From the NCBI RefSeq assembly GCF_014201825.1, contig NZ_JACHFJ010000002.1:248001-312000 (forward strand): 64,000 bases of DNA, read 5' to 3'. Positions 42,766 through 53,011 of the stretch are shown in pieces. The notes below the pieces were generated by a model that was not told the origin of the DNA, ran no database searches, and saw only the letters and a program-made list of their open reading frames with translations. Both the position numbers and the translations under genes were made by a program. This stretch comes from Acidocella aromatica (GTDB lineage Bacteria > Pseudomonadota > Alphaproteobacteria > Acetobacterales > Acetobacteraceae). Each line of letters starts with the position of its first letter. Positions within the stretch are counted from its first letter, which is position 1.

Positions 42766-43767
42766 TTAGAAGGTGAAGCCCAGCGAGAACGATCCGTAGC
42801 CGTGGATCGTGCCTTCCTGGTGGTAGAAGCGGTTGGTCTGGAACACCTGGGTATAGGTGAACCGCACGCCGCGCCAGATCACCGTCGCCCCGGCCTCGAA
42901 TGTACCGACGACACGGTACGGATCGACACCTCGGCTGCTCTGGAAGTCCGCCCCCTGGAGGATCTCGTCATGCCCCACCACCTTCGCGGCGGCGCTGCCG
43001 AACACATACCACACCACAGGCTGGGTCTGGTTAAAGGCATCGGCCCCCGAGGGCGCCGTAGCCAGCAGCGAGGGGCCGAAATCCGCGTCCAGCCCCTGGC
43101 CGAAGCGGAAGCCCAGAGCGGGTTGCACATAATCCTCGGTCAGCCCGCCCATGGCGGATATCTGCGGCAGCATGTCCGCTTCCATCCCATTGGAGAGATG
43201 CGTGACCGGCACGCGCCAGATGCGCGCGGCGGAGAAATCGATCGCCGGTTCGCTGGGCAGCTGATACGCCCAGCCATGCGTGCCGTTCTGGCTGATGACC
43301 GAATGGAAACCGTTCTGCACGATCTCGCCGCCCGCATCCCGCCCGATCACGCCAGCGCTCATCCCCAGCACGGTGCGGGTGTTCGGCGTGTCCTGGATCA
43401 GGCTCACCGTGGCCGCGAGATACCCGGCATAAGGCTCGTCATTCGGGTTGGGGTTGGTCAGCTTGGTATCATTTGGCGTGTAGAGCTGCTGGACCACGCC
43501 AACACTGATGCGCTGCGTCCCCTCGCCCAGCAAAGCGTGGCCGAAATCGGCCAGGAAATCGGGCACCTTTCCTTCCGGCGAGGTCCATCCCAGGTGAAAG
43601 CCGTTGACATAATACCTGTCGGTGGGCTGCGAGGTGCTAACCGAGGCATTTTCGTCCTGAAGGGTCCAGATCCCTGCGAATGGCGATGAGGACTGGGCTT
43701 GCGCGGGACTACTGAGGGCGAGCGCGGAGAATGAGCTGAACACGGCAAGGCACAGGGATGTCTTCAT
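42766..43767 (-). CDS. LpxR-like lipid A 3'-O-deacylase (outer membrane)
   Basis: The 333-residue protein has a signal peptide (MKTSLCLAVFSSFSALALSSPAQA) and matches LpxR (DUF2219), an outer-membrane 12-strand barrel that removes the 3' acyloxyacyl chain from lipid A. The N-terminal ENASVSTSQPTDRYYVNG carries the conserved Asn and the TDRYYxNG motif. GEGTQRISVGVVQQLYTPND, NDEPYAGYL and the final YGSFSLGFTF (ending in Phe, as barrels do) fit. ATG 43767 is preferred; the GTG 43776 would only add three residues. This enzyme would remodel lipid A made by lpxB, lpxK and the late acyltransferase of this window. Confidence 0.87.
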   Translation of the reverse strand: MKTSLCLAVFSSFSALALSSPAQAQSSSPFAGIWTLQDENASVSTSQPTDRYYVNGFHLGWTSPEGKVPDFLADFGHALLGEGTQRISVGVVQQLYTPNDTKLTNPNPNDEPYAGYLAATVSLIQDTPNTRTVLGMSAGVIGRDAGGEIVQNGFHSVISQNGTHGWAYQLPSEPAIDFSAARIWRVPVTHLSNGMEADMLPQISAMGGLTEDYVQPALGFRFGQGLDADFGPSLLATAPSGADAFNQTQPVVWYVFGSAAAKVVGHDEILQGADFQSSRGVDPYRVVGTFEAGATVIWRGVRFTYTQVFQTNRFYHQEGTIHGYGSFSLGFTF

Positions 43768-43832
43768 AGATCTCACAACCGGCGAGAAAATATTAGCGTA
43801 ACCGGTTGTAACCTATGTGTCAGATAATGGAA

Positions 43833-44501
43833 CTACCGATCCCGGCTCGTGCATAGCGCCAAATCGAGCAGCCGTTCCAGAACTTCGGTCTCCTGCGCGC
43901 CGGCGATGGCGTGCTCGCCGTCGATGACAAAACATGGCACGCCATTAATTCCCAAGCGATGAGCATGTAAGTTTTCGGCATGCACGGATTCCGTACCCTC
44001 GCCCGAGGCGAGGAAATCGATGACCTCCCCCACGTCCAGACCTAGCTGCGCGGCCAGCCCCGCAAGAACAGCATGGCTGCCAATATCCATCCCCTCGACG
44101 AAATGCGCCGCGAAAATCCGCTGCACAAGCTGGTCGGCAACGCCGTGTTTGGCACCCTCGCGCACCAGCCGGTGCGCATCCACCGAGCTTGGGGTACGGC
44201 GGATAGCGGTGAAGTTGAACTCGATCCCCTCGGCCGCGCCGAGATCGGCGATGGAGGCATAAAGCCGCCGCGCCCGGTCCTCGGCGCCGAATTTACGAAT
44301 CATGTAATCTGCACGCGGCATTCCGCTGCGGGGCATGTCCGGATTCAGCAGGAACGGCCGCCAGCTGAGTTCGACATCAAGATCCTGCCGCCTTGCGAGT
44401 AGGAAGGAGAGACGCTTCACCCCCAGGTAACACCAGGGGCAGACGAAATCGAACACGACCTCGACAACCAGCCGCGCTGGACGGGGGGCGAGAATATTCA
44501 T
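43833..44501 (-). CDS. DsbA-family oxidoreductase (FrnE-like)
   Basis: The 222-residue protein is a thioredoxin-fold DsbA-family member of the FrnE/2-hydroxychromene-2-carboxylate isomerase type. The active-site CPWC is Cys21-Cys24 in FDFVCPWCYLG. Then LSWRPFLLNPDMP, AHRLVREGAKHG, LFAAHFVEG-type FAAHFVEGMDIG and the cis-Pro segment INGVPCFVID follow. No signal peptide is visible after ATG 44501, so it is likely cytoplasmic. The gene stop is 65 bp from the lpxR-like start, so co-transcription is possible. Confidence 0.85.
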   Translation of the reverse strand: MNILAPRPARLVVEVVFDFVCPWCYLGVKRLSFLLARRQDLDVELSWRPFLLNPDMPRSGMPRADYMIRKFGAEDRARRLYASIADLGAAEGIEFNFTAIRRTPSSVDAHRLVREGAKHGVADQLVQRIFAAHFVEGMDIGSHAVLAGLAAQLGLDVGEVIDFLASGEGTESVHAENLHAHRLGINGVPCFVIDGEHAIAGAQETEVLERLLDLALCTSRDR

Positions 44502-44802
44502 GGTAACGCAGCCTACCCCAAGCCAACGCCAGGGGCGAGAGGTTTCGCATGGCTGGCAAGCCATACATCTTTGCGCGCCCAGCCATCGGCGCTTGGCCTT
44601 GCCGCTGCAGTGCTGCGGCGCGATATGGCGCCCCATCCAAACAAGAGGCATAAAATGACGCTTGGTTGGACAAGGTTCGTTTTCAGCACTCCCATGGCCA
44701 TGGCCGGACTGAAAGCATACAATATCAAACGAATATCGATGAATACAGAAAGCCGGGCCGCTCAGCATGCCCGCTGGACCGCCCCGCATTGGAGATTTCG
44801 AC
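44502..44802. other. Divergent intergenic region, FrnE-like / small secreted protein
   Basis: Some 301 bp separate the FrnE-like start from the secreted-protein start. No RNA gene was recognised. ATGGCT and AGCCAT form an inverted repeat with a 4-nt spacer (44549-44564). TTGGAC near 44667 and the AT-rich run before 44750 may belong to promoters, but no clean -35/-10 pair stands out. Confidence 0.35.
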
Positions 44803-45189
44803 GTGAACCGCTTGAAAACCTTGAGCATTGTTCTGCTTGCCGCCACACTGCTGCCTTCCGGTGCCGCCCTGGCGCGCGAGGACAACCCCGCCAAGATCGC
44901 CGCCCCCGGCGACGGGCCGGTGGTCCACCTCTTCGGGCCGCAATCCGTGTTCAACAAGGTAGGCAATGTCGTGCCTCAACAGGCCCAGCCCCAGGACCAG
45001 ACCGCCCCGGCCGTGAACTCCGCCGCCAGCGCCCCGGCTGACGCCGCCCCCGCAACCAACGCGGCCGTGACCTCCACCGACAGCAGCAGCACCGGCAGCG
45101 CCGGCGGCCTGCTGCACAGCATGTTCGTGACCGGCGACGGCACCCCGACCAGCGCCCGCCTTTCGCAGGGCCGTCCGGGCGCGCGCTAA
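44803..45189 (+). CDS. Small secreted protein, Ala/Ser/Thr-rich, unknown
   Basis: The 128-residue protein starts at GTG 44803, preceded by GGAG at 8 nt. A signal peptide follows (NRLKTLSIVLLAATLLPSGAALA). The mature part has VVHLFGPQSVFNKVGNVVPQQ and then a low-complexity Ala/Pro/Ser/Thr stretch (SAPADAAPATNAAVTSTDSS) ending in Gly/Arg. I recognise no family. The open frame extends upstream, but the peptide would then lie 12 residues inside. It ends against a strong bidirectional hairpin, facing the EF-hand-like gene. Confidence 0.6.
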   Translation: MNRLKTLSIVLLAATLLPSGAALAREDNPAKIAAPGDGPVVHLFGPQSVFNKVGNVVPQQAQPQDQTAPAVNSAASAPADAAPATNAAVTSTDSSSTGSAGGLLHSMFVTGDGTPTSARLSQGRPGAR

Positions 45190-45197
45190 AGCCCAAG

Positions 45198-45233
45198 GCG
45201 GGAGCGTTCAGCCATCAGGCCGAACGCTCCCGC
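45198..45233. terminator. Strong bidirectional hairpin between two small secreted protein genes
   Basis: GCGGGAGCGTTC (45198-45209) pairs perfectly with GAACGCTCCCGC (45222-45233). GCC/GGC extends the stem inside after one mismatch. It lies between the convergent stops at 45189 and 45241. No T-run, so its action may depend on stem strength. Confidence 0.65.
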
Positions 45234-45240
45234 ACTCTGG

Positions 45241-45633
45241 TCAGTCCTGCGCGCGCAACTCGTCCGCGCGCCGCTCCAGATGCTTGGCGATGTCGTCCAG
45301 ATGCCAAGCCTCGATGTCGTAGAACGTGACATAGCCACGCTTCTTCACGTCGATATCGCTGAAATGATCCGCCACTGGGTTCAACCCCGCGGCCTTGGCC
45401 TGCGCCAGGGTCAGATGCCCGTCGTGAGTGGTATTGGCGGCATAAAATTTCACCAACATATCCTCCGGCCCAAAGCCGCGATGCCCCTTGCCCCAGCCGC
45501 CCATCATGTCCGGGCCAGGACCAAAATCCTCGCCAGCCGGCGGCGGCGATGGAGGCTGGTTGGTGGTGGTGCTTTGCGCCAGGGCGAGGCCTGGCAGAAG
45601 CGCAATGCAGGAGGCAAGAAAAACGCGGCGCAT
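45241..45633 (-). CDS. Secreted EF-hand-like protein
   Basis: The 130-residue protein has a signal peptide (MRRVFLASCIALLPGLALAQ) and a Pro/Gly-rich linker (PPSPPPAGEDFGPGPDMMGG). Two EF-hand-like loops follow, NTTHDGHLTLAQ and DVKKRGYVTFYD, with only part of the Ca2+ ligands present. Such small periplasmic EF-hand proteins are frequent in acetic acid bacteria and relatives; function is unknown. ATG 45633 follows AAGGAG by 8 nt and is the best start; a longer frame is not credible. Confidence 0.72.
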   Translation of the reverse strand: MRRVFLASCIALLPGLALAQSTTTNQPPSPPPAGEDFGPGPDMMGGWGKGHRGFGPEDMLVKFYAANTTHDGHLTLAQAKAAGLNPVADHFSDIDVKKRGYVTFYDIEAWHLDDIAKHLERRADELRAQD

Positions 45634-45712
45634 AATGAAAACTCCTTGAGTTGAAGCGGCCCTGCTTTTTCTGCGCCGTGATTGTAACCTCAATGTCTCC
45701 TGCATGTGACAA

Positions 45713-45742
45713 ACAAAAAAACGGCGCCCGAAGGCGCCGTTT
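45713..45742 (-). terminator. Rho-independent terminator of rpsD
   Basis: On the minus strand an 11-bp stem (AAAACGGCGCC / GGCGCCGTTTT) around the tetraloop TTCG is followed by a T-rich run, just after the rpsD stop at 45768. This is a textbook intrinsic terminator. Confidence 0.88.
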
Positions 45743-45767
45743 TCCGTGTTCGGGGAATAAGCCCGAA

Positions 45768-46382
45768 TTAGCGGGAGTAGAATTCCACCACCAGATGCGG
45801 TTCCATCTGCACCGGGTAGGGCACGTCCGCCAGCTTCGGCGCACGCAGGTACTTGCCCTTCATCGCACGGTGGTCGACCTCGACATATTCCGGCACATCG
45901 CGCTCGCCGCTCTGGGCGGCATCGAGCACCACGGCGAGCTGCTTTGACTTCTCGCGAATCTCGATCACGTCCTCGTTCTTCACCTGGTAGGACGGGATGT
46001 TCACCTTCTTGCCGTTAACCATCACGTGGCCATGGCTGACCAGCTGGCGGGAGGCGAACGGGGTAATGGCGAACTTCAGGCGGTACACGACCGCATCCAG
46101 ACGGCGCTCGAGCAGCTCGATCAGGTTCTCCGAGGTGTCACCCTTACGGCGCACGGCTTCCTCGTAGTACTTGTAGAAGGCCTTCTCGGAGATGTTGCCG
46201 TAGTAGCCCTTGAGCTTCTGCTTGGCCATCAGCTGCACGCCGAAGTCGGACGGCTTCTTGCGGCGCTGGCCGTGCTGGCCCGGGCCATATTCACGCTTGT
46301 TGACCGGCGACTTCGCACGGCCCCACAGGTTAACGCCCAGGCGGCGGTTAATCTTATACTTGCTCTCTGTGCGCTTGGTCAC
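45768..46382 (-). CDS. rpsD: 30S ribosomal protein S4
   Basis: S4 binds 16S rRNA early in 30S assembly. The 204-residue protein has [40 protein letters not shown], the S4 RNA-binding domain ([35 protein letters not shown]) and the C-terminal HLVVEFYSR. Start is GTG 46382, preceded by AAGGA on the minus strand. The longer upstream frame is not coding. It stands as its own unit with its own terminator; elsewhere S4 is often in the alpha operon. Confidence 0.97.
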   Translation of the reverse strand: MTKRTESKYKINRRLGVNLWGRAKSPVNKREYGPGQHGQRRKKPSDFGVQLMAKQKLKGYYGNISEKAFYKYYEEAVRRKGDTSENLIELLERRLDAVVYRLKFAITPFASRQLVSHGHVMVNGKKVNIPSYQVKNEDVIEIREKSKQLAVVLDAAQSGERDVPEYVEVDHRAMKGKYLRAPKLADVPYPVQMEPHLVVEFYSR

Positions 46383-46497
46383 GGCGCTGGTCCTTCTTGT
46401 TAAAATTCCGCCAGTAGTCCCCTCACCACAAAATGCAGTAAAGAGCGGGCGCGGGCGACCACCGCCCGTCCACGTTCCCGGCAACGAAGCGCCGCCC

Positions 46498-49400
46498 TTA
46501 AACCCCGGACCGCTGCGCGTCAACCGGCGGGCGCATCCAGCGTTGGGAAATCGCCTCCAGGGGCAGCAGAATCCGCCGCCGCGCGCGGTTGAGATGCAAT
46601 TCCGCCCTCGCCCCCATCCAGCGCCCACCATCGCCCGGGGCGCAAGGCTGCCAGCCCTCGCCCAGAGTCGCCCCCTTCATCTCGCCCAGGCACAGGCTCA
46701 ACGCGCGCCAATCCTCCGAGTCTGGGTTGGTCTCCGCCGGGGAGGTGGCGCCTGCCAGCAAGGTCAGGTGCTTCACCGGCTTGGCAAACTCCACACTGGC
46801 TTGGCGCCCATGCCCAGCGCGGGTAATTGCGGGGATCGCCGTCCCAGCAACGGAGAGCACGCGCAGTTGCGGCACGAAACCAGGAGAGAACCCGGCCGCG
46901 AGCGCAATTCCATGCAGCCGCCGCCGCACCGCCGCCAGCCGCGCCCCGGTGGTGACGTTCGGCGCACATGGCTGCGCCGCTGGGCTACGCCGCCCCATCT
47001 CGTGGTACAACGCACCTCGATTGCCGGCGCAGAAATAGGACTCACACTCCAGCCCCTCGGCCAGCAGAATGTCGTGCCGGTCCAGCTCGACATGATAATA
47101 AGTCGCCGCCGCCGCGCGCTCGCGGAGGATGGTCGCCCCGTTCACCAGATGAGTAACGGGAATTAGCACGCCATTGGCATACACGCAGTGCAGCGGGGAG
47201 AGGCGCAGTATGCGCCGAGGCCTGCCGGGGCCGAACGCGCCGGGCATAATCAGCACTGGCAGGGCGTTGCGCGCCCGGGCTGGGCCGAGATCCAGCGTCC
47301 GCCACCCAACCCAGCGCACCGGGCGGCGCTCGCCCGAGGCGGTGATCAACGGATCTCCGGGGCGTAGTTCCTCCACCGGGCGGTAGCCGCTGGGCGAGAG
47401 TAGCCGCGTGCCGCGGGCGAAACAGGGCATCTCCCCGCCAAGCGTAAGCAGCGCGCCACCCGCATTGTCCGAGACGATGCTCACCGCAGACTGCCCCGCC
47501 ACCGTCTGTACCGCGAAGGCGGTGACGGTATTGCCCAGCGTATCGAGCACCGAAACCGTACCGCCTGCGCAACTCACCAGGCTCGGGGCGACGCCGACCA
47601 GATCCACCACATCGCCGCCGGTCATATTGGCGATGCCCGAAATCCCGGACGCCGCGTCGTCCAGCACCAGCTCTGCGCTCGTTCCGGCAAAGCTCACCGC
47701 CGCCCCGCTCACCGCCCCGTTCAGCTCCAGCGCGGCACTGCTGCCCACCTCCAGCATCCCGGCATTGGCGATGCTCCCCGCCAGGATCAGCCGCCCTCCC
47801 AGCGCCTCGATGGTGCCTGTATCCGCAATCCCCGTCGCCAGCACGCCATAGCCGATTAGCCCGCCGGAGAAGCTCGCGGCCGTGACCGCGCCGCCAACCA
47901 GCACCACGGAAGCGCTCAAGTTGGACGCCACGGACACATGCCCAGCCACGGCCATCGCCCCGGCATCGGCCAGCGTGCCCGCCGTCAGCATGCCTCCAAG
48001 CCCAACGGAAATCCCCGCCCCGGCCTCGGCCGTCATCCCCCCGCTCACGCCGAGCAGCGCCGTACCATCCAGCACCAGCATCCCCGCGCCATCATAGCTG
48101 GCGGCACTCAGCGTCGCGTCGTTCTCCAGCGTCATGCCACCGGCATTGCTAACCGCCCCCAGTAACGCCGCTGCCGTGCCATAGGCCAGCAGCGTTCCCG
48201 CGCTGCCCAGCGTTGCGCCACCCAGCTTGGCCGCGCCTCCGATGTCGAACACCCCGCCAGCCAGCGCCAAACCTCCCGAAGCGGTTAGCGCGCCGGTCAC
48301 CACCGCCTCGCTGGCGCCGGTAAGAGTAACATTGCCACTGACGGAAAACGCCGTGCCCAACACCGCCAGCGTACCGGCGCTGAGCGTCACATCGGCACCC
48401 AGCACAGCGGTGGCGCCGGCACCGAAGATCGCTTCCCCGCCGCCTTGCACCAGCAGCGCGGTGCCGGAATAACCGCTGGCTTCCAGCAGATTCTCGAACT
48501 CCACCGTCCCGGAAACCGCGATGCCACTCACCGCCTGCGCCGCCGTCACCTGCGTCAGGCCAGTGGCGGGGCCATAGCTCTCCATCCCGGCGGCGCCGAC
48601 GGCGGTGATAAATACCTGCTCATTTAACCCCGCCAGCAGCCCGGTACCGCCGGTAAAAGTCAGCGCGTCGCTTACCCCGGTGCCGGTATAAGTGAGCCCC
48701 TCCAGCTCGGCGTTCAGCGCCTGCACATTTGCCCCGGTCAGCGTCAACGTCGCCGAAGGCACCAGCGTGCCCAGGCTCAAACCGCCATTCGCCACGGCGA
48801 CGGTCATGGCTAGGCTCTGCGCCGCCGTGCCGGTCAATTCCAGGTTCAACCCCAGCAGAGGCTGCGCCACCCCGGCACTGGCCTCCAACACTGTCGCGCT
48901 GCTCACCGTCGGGGCGGTGGGGCGCAGGTAGATTACGCCATCACCTTGTGCATCCACCCCGGCGGCGGCGGAATAACCGGTCGGGATGGCAGCATGGATC
49001 GTGTAGGTCTGGGTATTGCCGTTCCCGTTGACACCCATAACGGAAAAGGAGGTCTGGCTGACGTTGTAGACGCTGAAGCCGCTGAGCCCGGGGAAGATCA
49101 GCTCGTCGCCCGGCGTGAAGCCGGTAATGGCGCCCGAGAACAGTTCCGGCCCGGTGATAACGAACGCGCCCCCCGCACCGCCCAGCGTTCCGGCATAGCC
49201 ACCGCTCACGGGTATCGCCCCGTTATTGCCCAGGAAACTAAGGGTAACAGAGCTGCCTATGGTGAGCGGCGTGGTGTTGAACATGCCATAAAGCGAAGAA
49301 TCCTCGCCCAGCACCATCACACCGCCAGCCGCCACCTCCAGCTGGGTGCCGCCGGTGATCAGCCCGGCATCGACTTCCAGCGTTTCCCCGCCCAGCGCCA

Positions 49401-50616
49401 GGATGGTACCCAGCCCGACGATCTTCCCAGCAGCGTAGAAATTCCCCACCGAGAGCGTGCCAGCCCCCTCCAGCACCGCGCCCGAGGCTAGCGAGAGCCC
49501 CTGCGCGTAATCACTCCCCAGCCCCGCGCCCAGAGTGAAGCCCTCGGCGAATTCCAGCAGCGCGCCGCTGTTCATCTGCACCGGTCCGGCCACGGTCCCG
49601 TCCGCCGCCAGCAGTGTGCCTGTTTCCACCAACGTGGCGGCGTCGATCAGCCCGAAATCCAGGCTGGTGCCACCCAAGGTGAGCGTATCATAGGGCACCT
49701 CCAGCGCCGCGCCGGGCGCGATGCTCGTCCCCGAAGCCAGCGTCACATTGCCCAGCACGGCAATTGCGCCGCTCACCTCCAGCGCCCCGGATGGCGCGGC
49801 GCCCCCCGTGATCAGCGTATCCGCCCCAGCGGCATAAGTGCCGCTGGGCGCCGCCGTGCCCACGGTGTTGAGGTAGATGTTCCCATAGGTCACCGCGCGC
49901 GGCAGCACACCATTCAGGTTCCACAGCGTGTAGTCCAGATGCTGCCCGCCGCTCACGGTCGGCCCGGCAAAATCCAACCCCGCCAGCAGCGTGTTGAGCG
50001 TACCAATCTCGTCGGCGGTGAAGGATAGTTCGATCGTCCCGGTGCCGATGCCGCTCGCCTCGATGCCGCTCATCCCGGTCAGCCCCGGCAGGAGCAGCAC
50101 GCCCCGCGCCACCGAGAGGGTAAGGCTCAGCGTTTCCTCCTGCCCCAGCCCCATCGCGGCCAGCCCTTGGGCGATGGGGTCGGACAGCAGCAGATCCGGC
50201 AACGTGGTGAGCGAGTTTGGGCTCAGCGTGACGATCTTCGCCGGGTTGATGAAAGCCGGGCCGGTGCCGGCCACCACATCCACCACGATGTCGCTCTGCG
50301 CCGCCAGCGCCAGCGGATCGCTCGCGGCCAGGGTAATGATATCGGTGCTGGCGCTACCCGGTTCGGTGAGCTGCAAACCGGCCAAAGCGGCGTTCACCTG
50401 CGCCGCGCTGCCACTCAGCGTAATCGCGTTGCCCGAGAGCGCTCCCGCACTCAGCACCGCGCCCGCCTTCCCAGCCTGGAGCGTCACGGTGAGCGTGCCT
50501 CCGGTGGGGGCATTCACCGTAATGCCGGGCGGCAAATCCCGCAGCGATGACAGTGTGGCATTGCCGGCCAGCACGGTCAGAGTCGCGGGCGCGGAGATGT
50601 TGAGCCGGCTGGTCAC
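46498..50616 (-). CDS. Giant Hint-domain surface-type protein (1372 residues)
   Basis: Residues 1 to about 1040 are Gly/Ala/Ser/Thr/Leu-rich, with repeating short beta motifs (such as [20 protein letters not shown]). That matches the beta-helical passenger seen in autotransporter- or adhesin-like proteins. No signal peptide is visible. At residue 1065 a Hint (Hedgehog/intein, Hint_2) domain starts: [21 protein letters not shown], then [20 protein letters not shown] and [20 protein letters not shown]. The final 150 residues are unique. Hint_2 proteins are common in Acetobacteraceae and Rhodobacterales as large repeat-containing exoproteins. GTG 50616 start. No T1SS or TPS gene adjoins it. Confidence 0.78.
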   Translation of the reverse strand: MTSRLNISAPATLTVLAGNATLSSLRDLPPGITVNAPTGGTLTVTLQAGKAGAVLSAGALSGNAITLSGSAAQVNAALAGLQLTEPGSASTDIITLAASDPLALAAQSDIVVDVVAGTGPAFINPAKIVTLSPNSLTTLPDLLLSDPIAQGLAAMGLGQEETLSLTLSVARGVLLLPGLTGMSGIEASGIGTGTIELSFTADEIGTLNTLLAGLDFAGPTVSGGQHLDYTLWNLNGVLPRAVTYGNIYLNTVGTAAPSGTYAAGADTLITGGAAPSGALEVSGAIAVLGNVTLASGTSIAPGAALEVPYDTLTLGGTSLDFGLIDAATLVETGTLLAADGTVAGPVQMNSGALLEFAEGFTLGAGLGSDYAQGLSLASGAVLEGAGTLSVGNFYAAGKIVGLGTILALGGETLEVDAGLITGGTQLEVAAGGVMVLGEDSSLYGMFNTTPLTIGSSVTLSFLGNNGAIPVSGGYAGTLGGAGGAFVITGPELFSGAITGFTPGDELIFPGLSGFSVYNVSQTSFSVMGVNGNGNTQTYTIHAAIPTGYSAAAGVDAQGDGVIYLRPTAPTVSSATVLEASAGVAQPLLGLNLELTGTAAQSLAMTVAVANGGLSLGTLVPSATLTLTGANVQALNAELEGLTYTGTGVSDALTFTGGTGLLAGLNEQVFITAVGAAGMESYGPATGLTQVTAAQAVSGIAVSGTVEFENLLEASGYSGTALLVQGGGEAIFGAGATAVLGADVTLSAGTLAVLGTAFSVSGNVTLTGASEAVVTGALTASGGLALAGGVFDIGGAAKLGGATLGSAGTLLAYGTAAALLGAVSNAGGMTLENDATLSAASYDGAGMLVLDGTALLGVSGGMTAEAGAGISVGLGGMLTAGTLADAGAMAVAGHVSVASNLSASVVLVGGAVTAASFSGGLIGYGVLATGIADTGTIEALGGRLILAGSIANAGMLEVGSSAALELNGAVSGAAVSFAGTSAELVLDDAASGISGIANMTGGDVVDLVGVAPSLVSCAGGTVSVLDTLGNTVTAFAVQTVAGQSAVSIVSDNAGGALLTLGGEMPCFARGTRLLSPSGYRPVEELRPGDPLITASGERRPVRWVGWRTLDLGPARARNALPVLIMPGAFGPGRPRRILRLSPLHCVYANGVLIPVTHLVNGATILRERAAAATYYHVELDRHDILLAEGLECESYFCAGNRGALYHEMGRRSPAAQPCAPNVTTGARLAAVRRRLHGIALAAGFSPGFVPQLRVLSVAGTAIPAITRAGHGRQASVEFAKPVKHLTLLAGATSPAETNPDSEDWRALSLCLGEMKGATLGEGWQPCAPGDGGRWMGARAELHLNRARRRILLPLEAISQRWMRPPVDAQRSGV

Positions 50617-50746
50617 GGCCGGAACCTATACAATCTTAACAATTAATCAACGGTAACAAAGCAACCTTTGGGTGTAATTGCCGCGCCGAAAATTCTCCCC
50701 CCGCCGGGCATGGTCCTGTAACGGTTCCAGCCCCATACTGTGCCTC

Positions 50747-53011
50747 ATGAAAACCGTGCACAAAAAGCCCCGCGCCAAAGCCGCCAAACCCGCCAAAGCG
50801 GCAGCCGCCCCGGCGCTGCCAAGCCGCGACTCGGTGAAGCAGTTCCTGGCCGAGGCCGGGCAGAATGTGCATTTCCGCGACGTGGCGCGCGCCTTCTCGG
50901 TCAAGACCGAGGACCGCAAGGCCCTGCGCGGGATCATGAAATCGCTGGAGGTCTCCGGCGATGCCGAACGCGCCGGGCGCAAGCGCTTCACCGAGGCCGG
51001 GCGCCTGCCCGAGAGCGCGCTGGTGGAGGTTACCGGCATCGACCGTGACGGCGAGGCCCTGGCCCGTCCGGTGGTGTGGGACGGCCCAGGCCGCCCGCCG
51101 ATCATCTTCATGCACGCCGAGGCCAAAGGGCAGGCCGCACTCGCCCCCGGCGCGCGGGTACTGGCCAAGCTCAGGCGCGTCGGGCCGGACAAATACGAGG
51201 GCCGCACCATCAAGCGCATCGCCGAGCAGGCTGGCAGCATCGTCGGCGTGTTCCACGTCACGCCGCATGGCGGGCGGATCGAGCCCACCGACCGGCGGCA
51301 AAAAACGGAATGGATCGTTCCCGAAGGCGAGACCATGCACGCGCAGGAGGGCGAGATCGTCCGCGCCGAGCCCCTGCCCGGCCGCGTCTTTGGTCCCAAG
51401 CCCGCGCGCGTGACGGAGAAACTCGGCAGCATCAACGATGCCCGCTCCGTCAGCCTCATCGCCATCGCCCAGCACGGCATCCCCATGGATTTCACCGACG
51501 GCGCTCTGAAAGACGCCGAAAAGGCCAAGCCGGTGCCGCTGGGCAAGCGCACCGACCTGCGGGAATTGCCACTCATCACCATCGACGGGCACGACGCCCG
51601 CGACTACGACGACGCCGTGTTCGCCGAGAAGGTGGAGCATGGCTACCGGCTGATCGTGGCCATTGCCGACGTGGCGCATTACGTGAAGCCCGGCTCACCG
51701 CTGGACCGCTGCGCCCGCGAGCGCGGCAATAGCTGCTACTTCCCCGATCGCGTGGTGCCGATGCTGCCCGAGGCGCTCTCCAACGGGCTGTGCTCCCTCA
51801 AGCCGGACGAAGACCGGGGCTGCCTGTTCGTGGAGATGCACATCAACGTCCACGGCCATAAGCAGAGCCACAAGTTCGGGCGCGGACTGATGCGCTCGGC
51901 CGCGCGCAAGACCTATGAGCAGATCCAGGCCGAGTTCGAGCAGAGCCCGGAGAACCACGCCAACCTCTTCGCCGCCTATTTCGCCCTGCTCCAGGCCCGG
52001 CACGCGCGCGGCACGCTGGATCTCGACCTGCCCGAACGCAAAGTGGTGCTGGGCGAGGACGGACAGGTGCAAAGCGTCGCCCCCCGCCCGCGCCTGGACA
52101 GCCACAAGCTGATCGAGGAGTTCATGATCCTCGCCAATGTCTGCGCCGCGGAGGAGCTTGAACGCCTGAGCATGCCTTGCATGTACCGCGTGCACGCCCC
52201 GCCCGCCCCCGAGAAGCTCGACCGCCTGCGCAACTTCCTGCACACGCTGGACATCTCGCTCAAGCCCGGCGACTCGCTGCACCCGCGCGACCTCGACCAT
52301 ATCCTCAAGCTGGTGGCGGACACGCCCTCCGCCTCGCTGGTCAACGAGACAATGCTACGCGCCCAGTCCCAGGCCGAGTACTCGCCTGACAATATTGGGC
52401 ATTTCGGCCTCGCGCTCAGCCGCTACGCGCATTTCACCTCGCCCATCCGCCGTTATGCGGATTTGCTGGTGCACCGCGCCCTCATCACCGGGCTGAAGCT
52501 GGGCAATGACGGTCTCTCGCCCGAGGACATCGCCGGTTTCGCCATCACGGCGGAGCAAATTTCCGGCACCGAACGCCGCGCCGCCCTGGCCGAGCGCGAT
52601 TCGGCCGACCGTTACCTTGCGCTGTATTTGCAACACCGCATTGGAGAGTTGTTCTCAGGCCGGGTTTCGGGGGTGACGAAGTTCGGTTTATTCGTCACTC
52701 TAATAGAGAGTGGTGCGAGCGGTTTCTTGAGTATGGCGTCTTTGCCGGATGATCACTGGATCTTCGATGAGGCTACCCAGACTCTGTCCGGACGCCGGAG
52801 CCGCCATGTATTCTCTCTGGCACAACCTATCGACGTTCGGCTCAACGAGGCCCGGCCCGTGACCGGCGGCCTGCTGTTCGGAATGGCGGAATCCATCCCC
52901 GGCCTTGGCACGGCGCGGCGTGGTAAAACGGCGCAGGCCAAACCCGGAAAGACCAAACCCGGCAAGGTGAAGCCCAGCAAGCCCAAGCAAAAGCAGAAGC
53001 GGCACAGGTGA
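50747..53011 (+). CDS. rnr: Ribonuclease R
   Basis: RNase R is a 3'-5' exoribonuclease that degrades structured RNA and defective rRNA. The 754-residue protein has a basic N-terminus, a winged helix-like region, cold-shock-like domains, the RNB catalytic Asp cluster DGHDARDYDDAV (about residues 279-290), EFMILANVCAAEEL, the SRYAHFTSPIRRYADLLVHRAL segment and an S1 domain near the end. A Lys-rich tail ([13 protein letters not shown]) follows. ATG 50747 (MKTVHKKPRA) was chosen; earlier codons look non-coding. Its TGA overlaps the start of the S41 gene. Confidence 0.95.
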   Translation: MKTVHKKPRAKAAKPAKAAAAPALPSRDSVKQFLAEAGQNVHFRDVARAFSVKTEDRKALRGIMKSLEVSGDAERAGRKRFTEAGRLPESALVEVTGIDRDGEALARPVVWDGPGRPPIIFMHAEAKGQAALAPGARVLAKLRRVGPDKYEGRTIKRIAEQAGSIVGVFHVTPHGGRIEPTDRRQKTEWIVPEGETMHAQEGEIVRAEPLPGRVFGPKPARVTEKLGSINDARSVSLIAIAQHGIPMDFTDGALKDAEKAKPVPLGKRTDLRELPLITIDGHDARDYDDAVFAEKVEHGYRLIVAIADVAHYVKPGSPLDRCARERGNSCYFPDRVVPMLPEALSNGLCSLKPDEDRGCLFVEMHINVHGHKQSHKFGRGLMRSAARKTYEQIQAEFEQSPENHANLFAAYFALLQARHARGTLDLDLPERKVVLGEDGQVQSVAPRPRLDSHKLIEEFMILANVCAAEELERLSMPCMYRVHAPPAPEKLDRLRNFLHTLDISLKPGDSLHPRDLDHILKLVADTPSASLVNETMLRAQSQAEYSPDNIGHFGLALSRYAHFTSPIRRYADLLVHRALITGLKLGNDGLSPEDIAGFAITAEQISGTERRAALAERDSADRYLALYLQHRIGELFSGRVSGVTKFGLFVTLIESGASGFLSMASLPDDHWIFDEATQTLSGRRSRHVFSLAQPIDVRLNEARPVTGGLLFGMAESIPGLGTARRGKTAQAKPGKTKPGKVKPSKPKQKQKRHR

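Noticed and set aside
47000-47424. An intein inside the giant protein (46498-50616)
   Set aside because: The Hint domain sits near the C-terminus without a continuing extein from a known host protein, so a classic intein is unlikely. It is a Hint_2-type domain.
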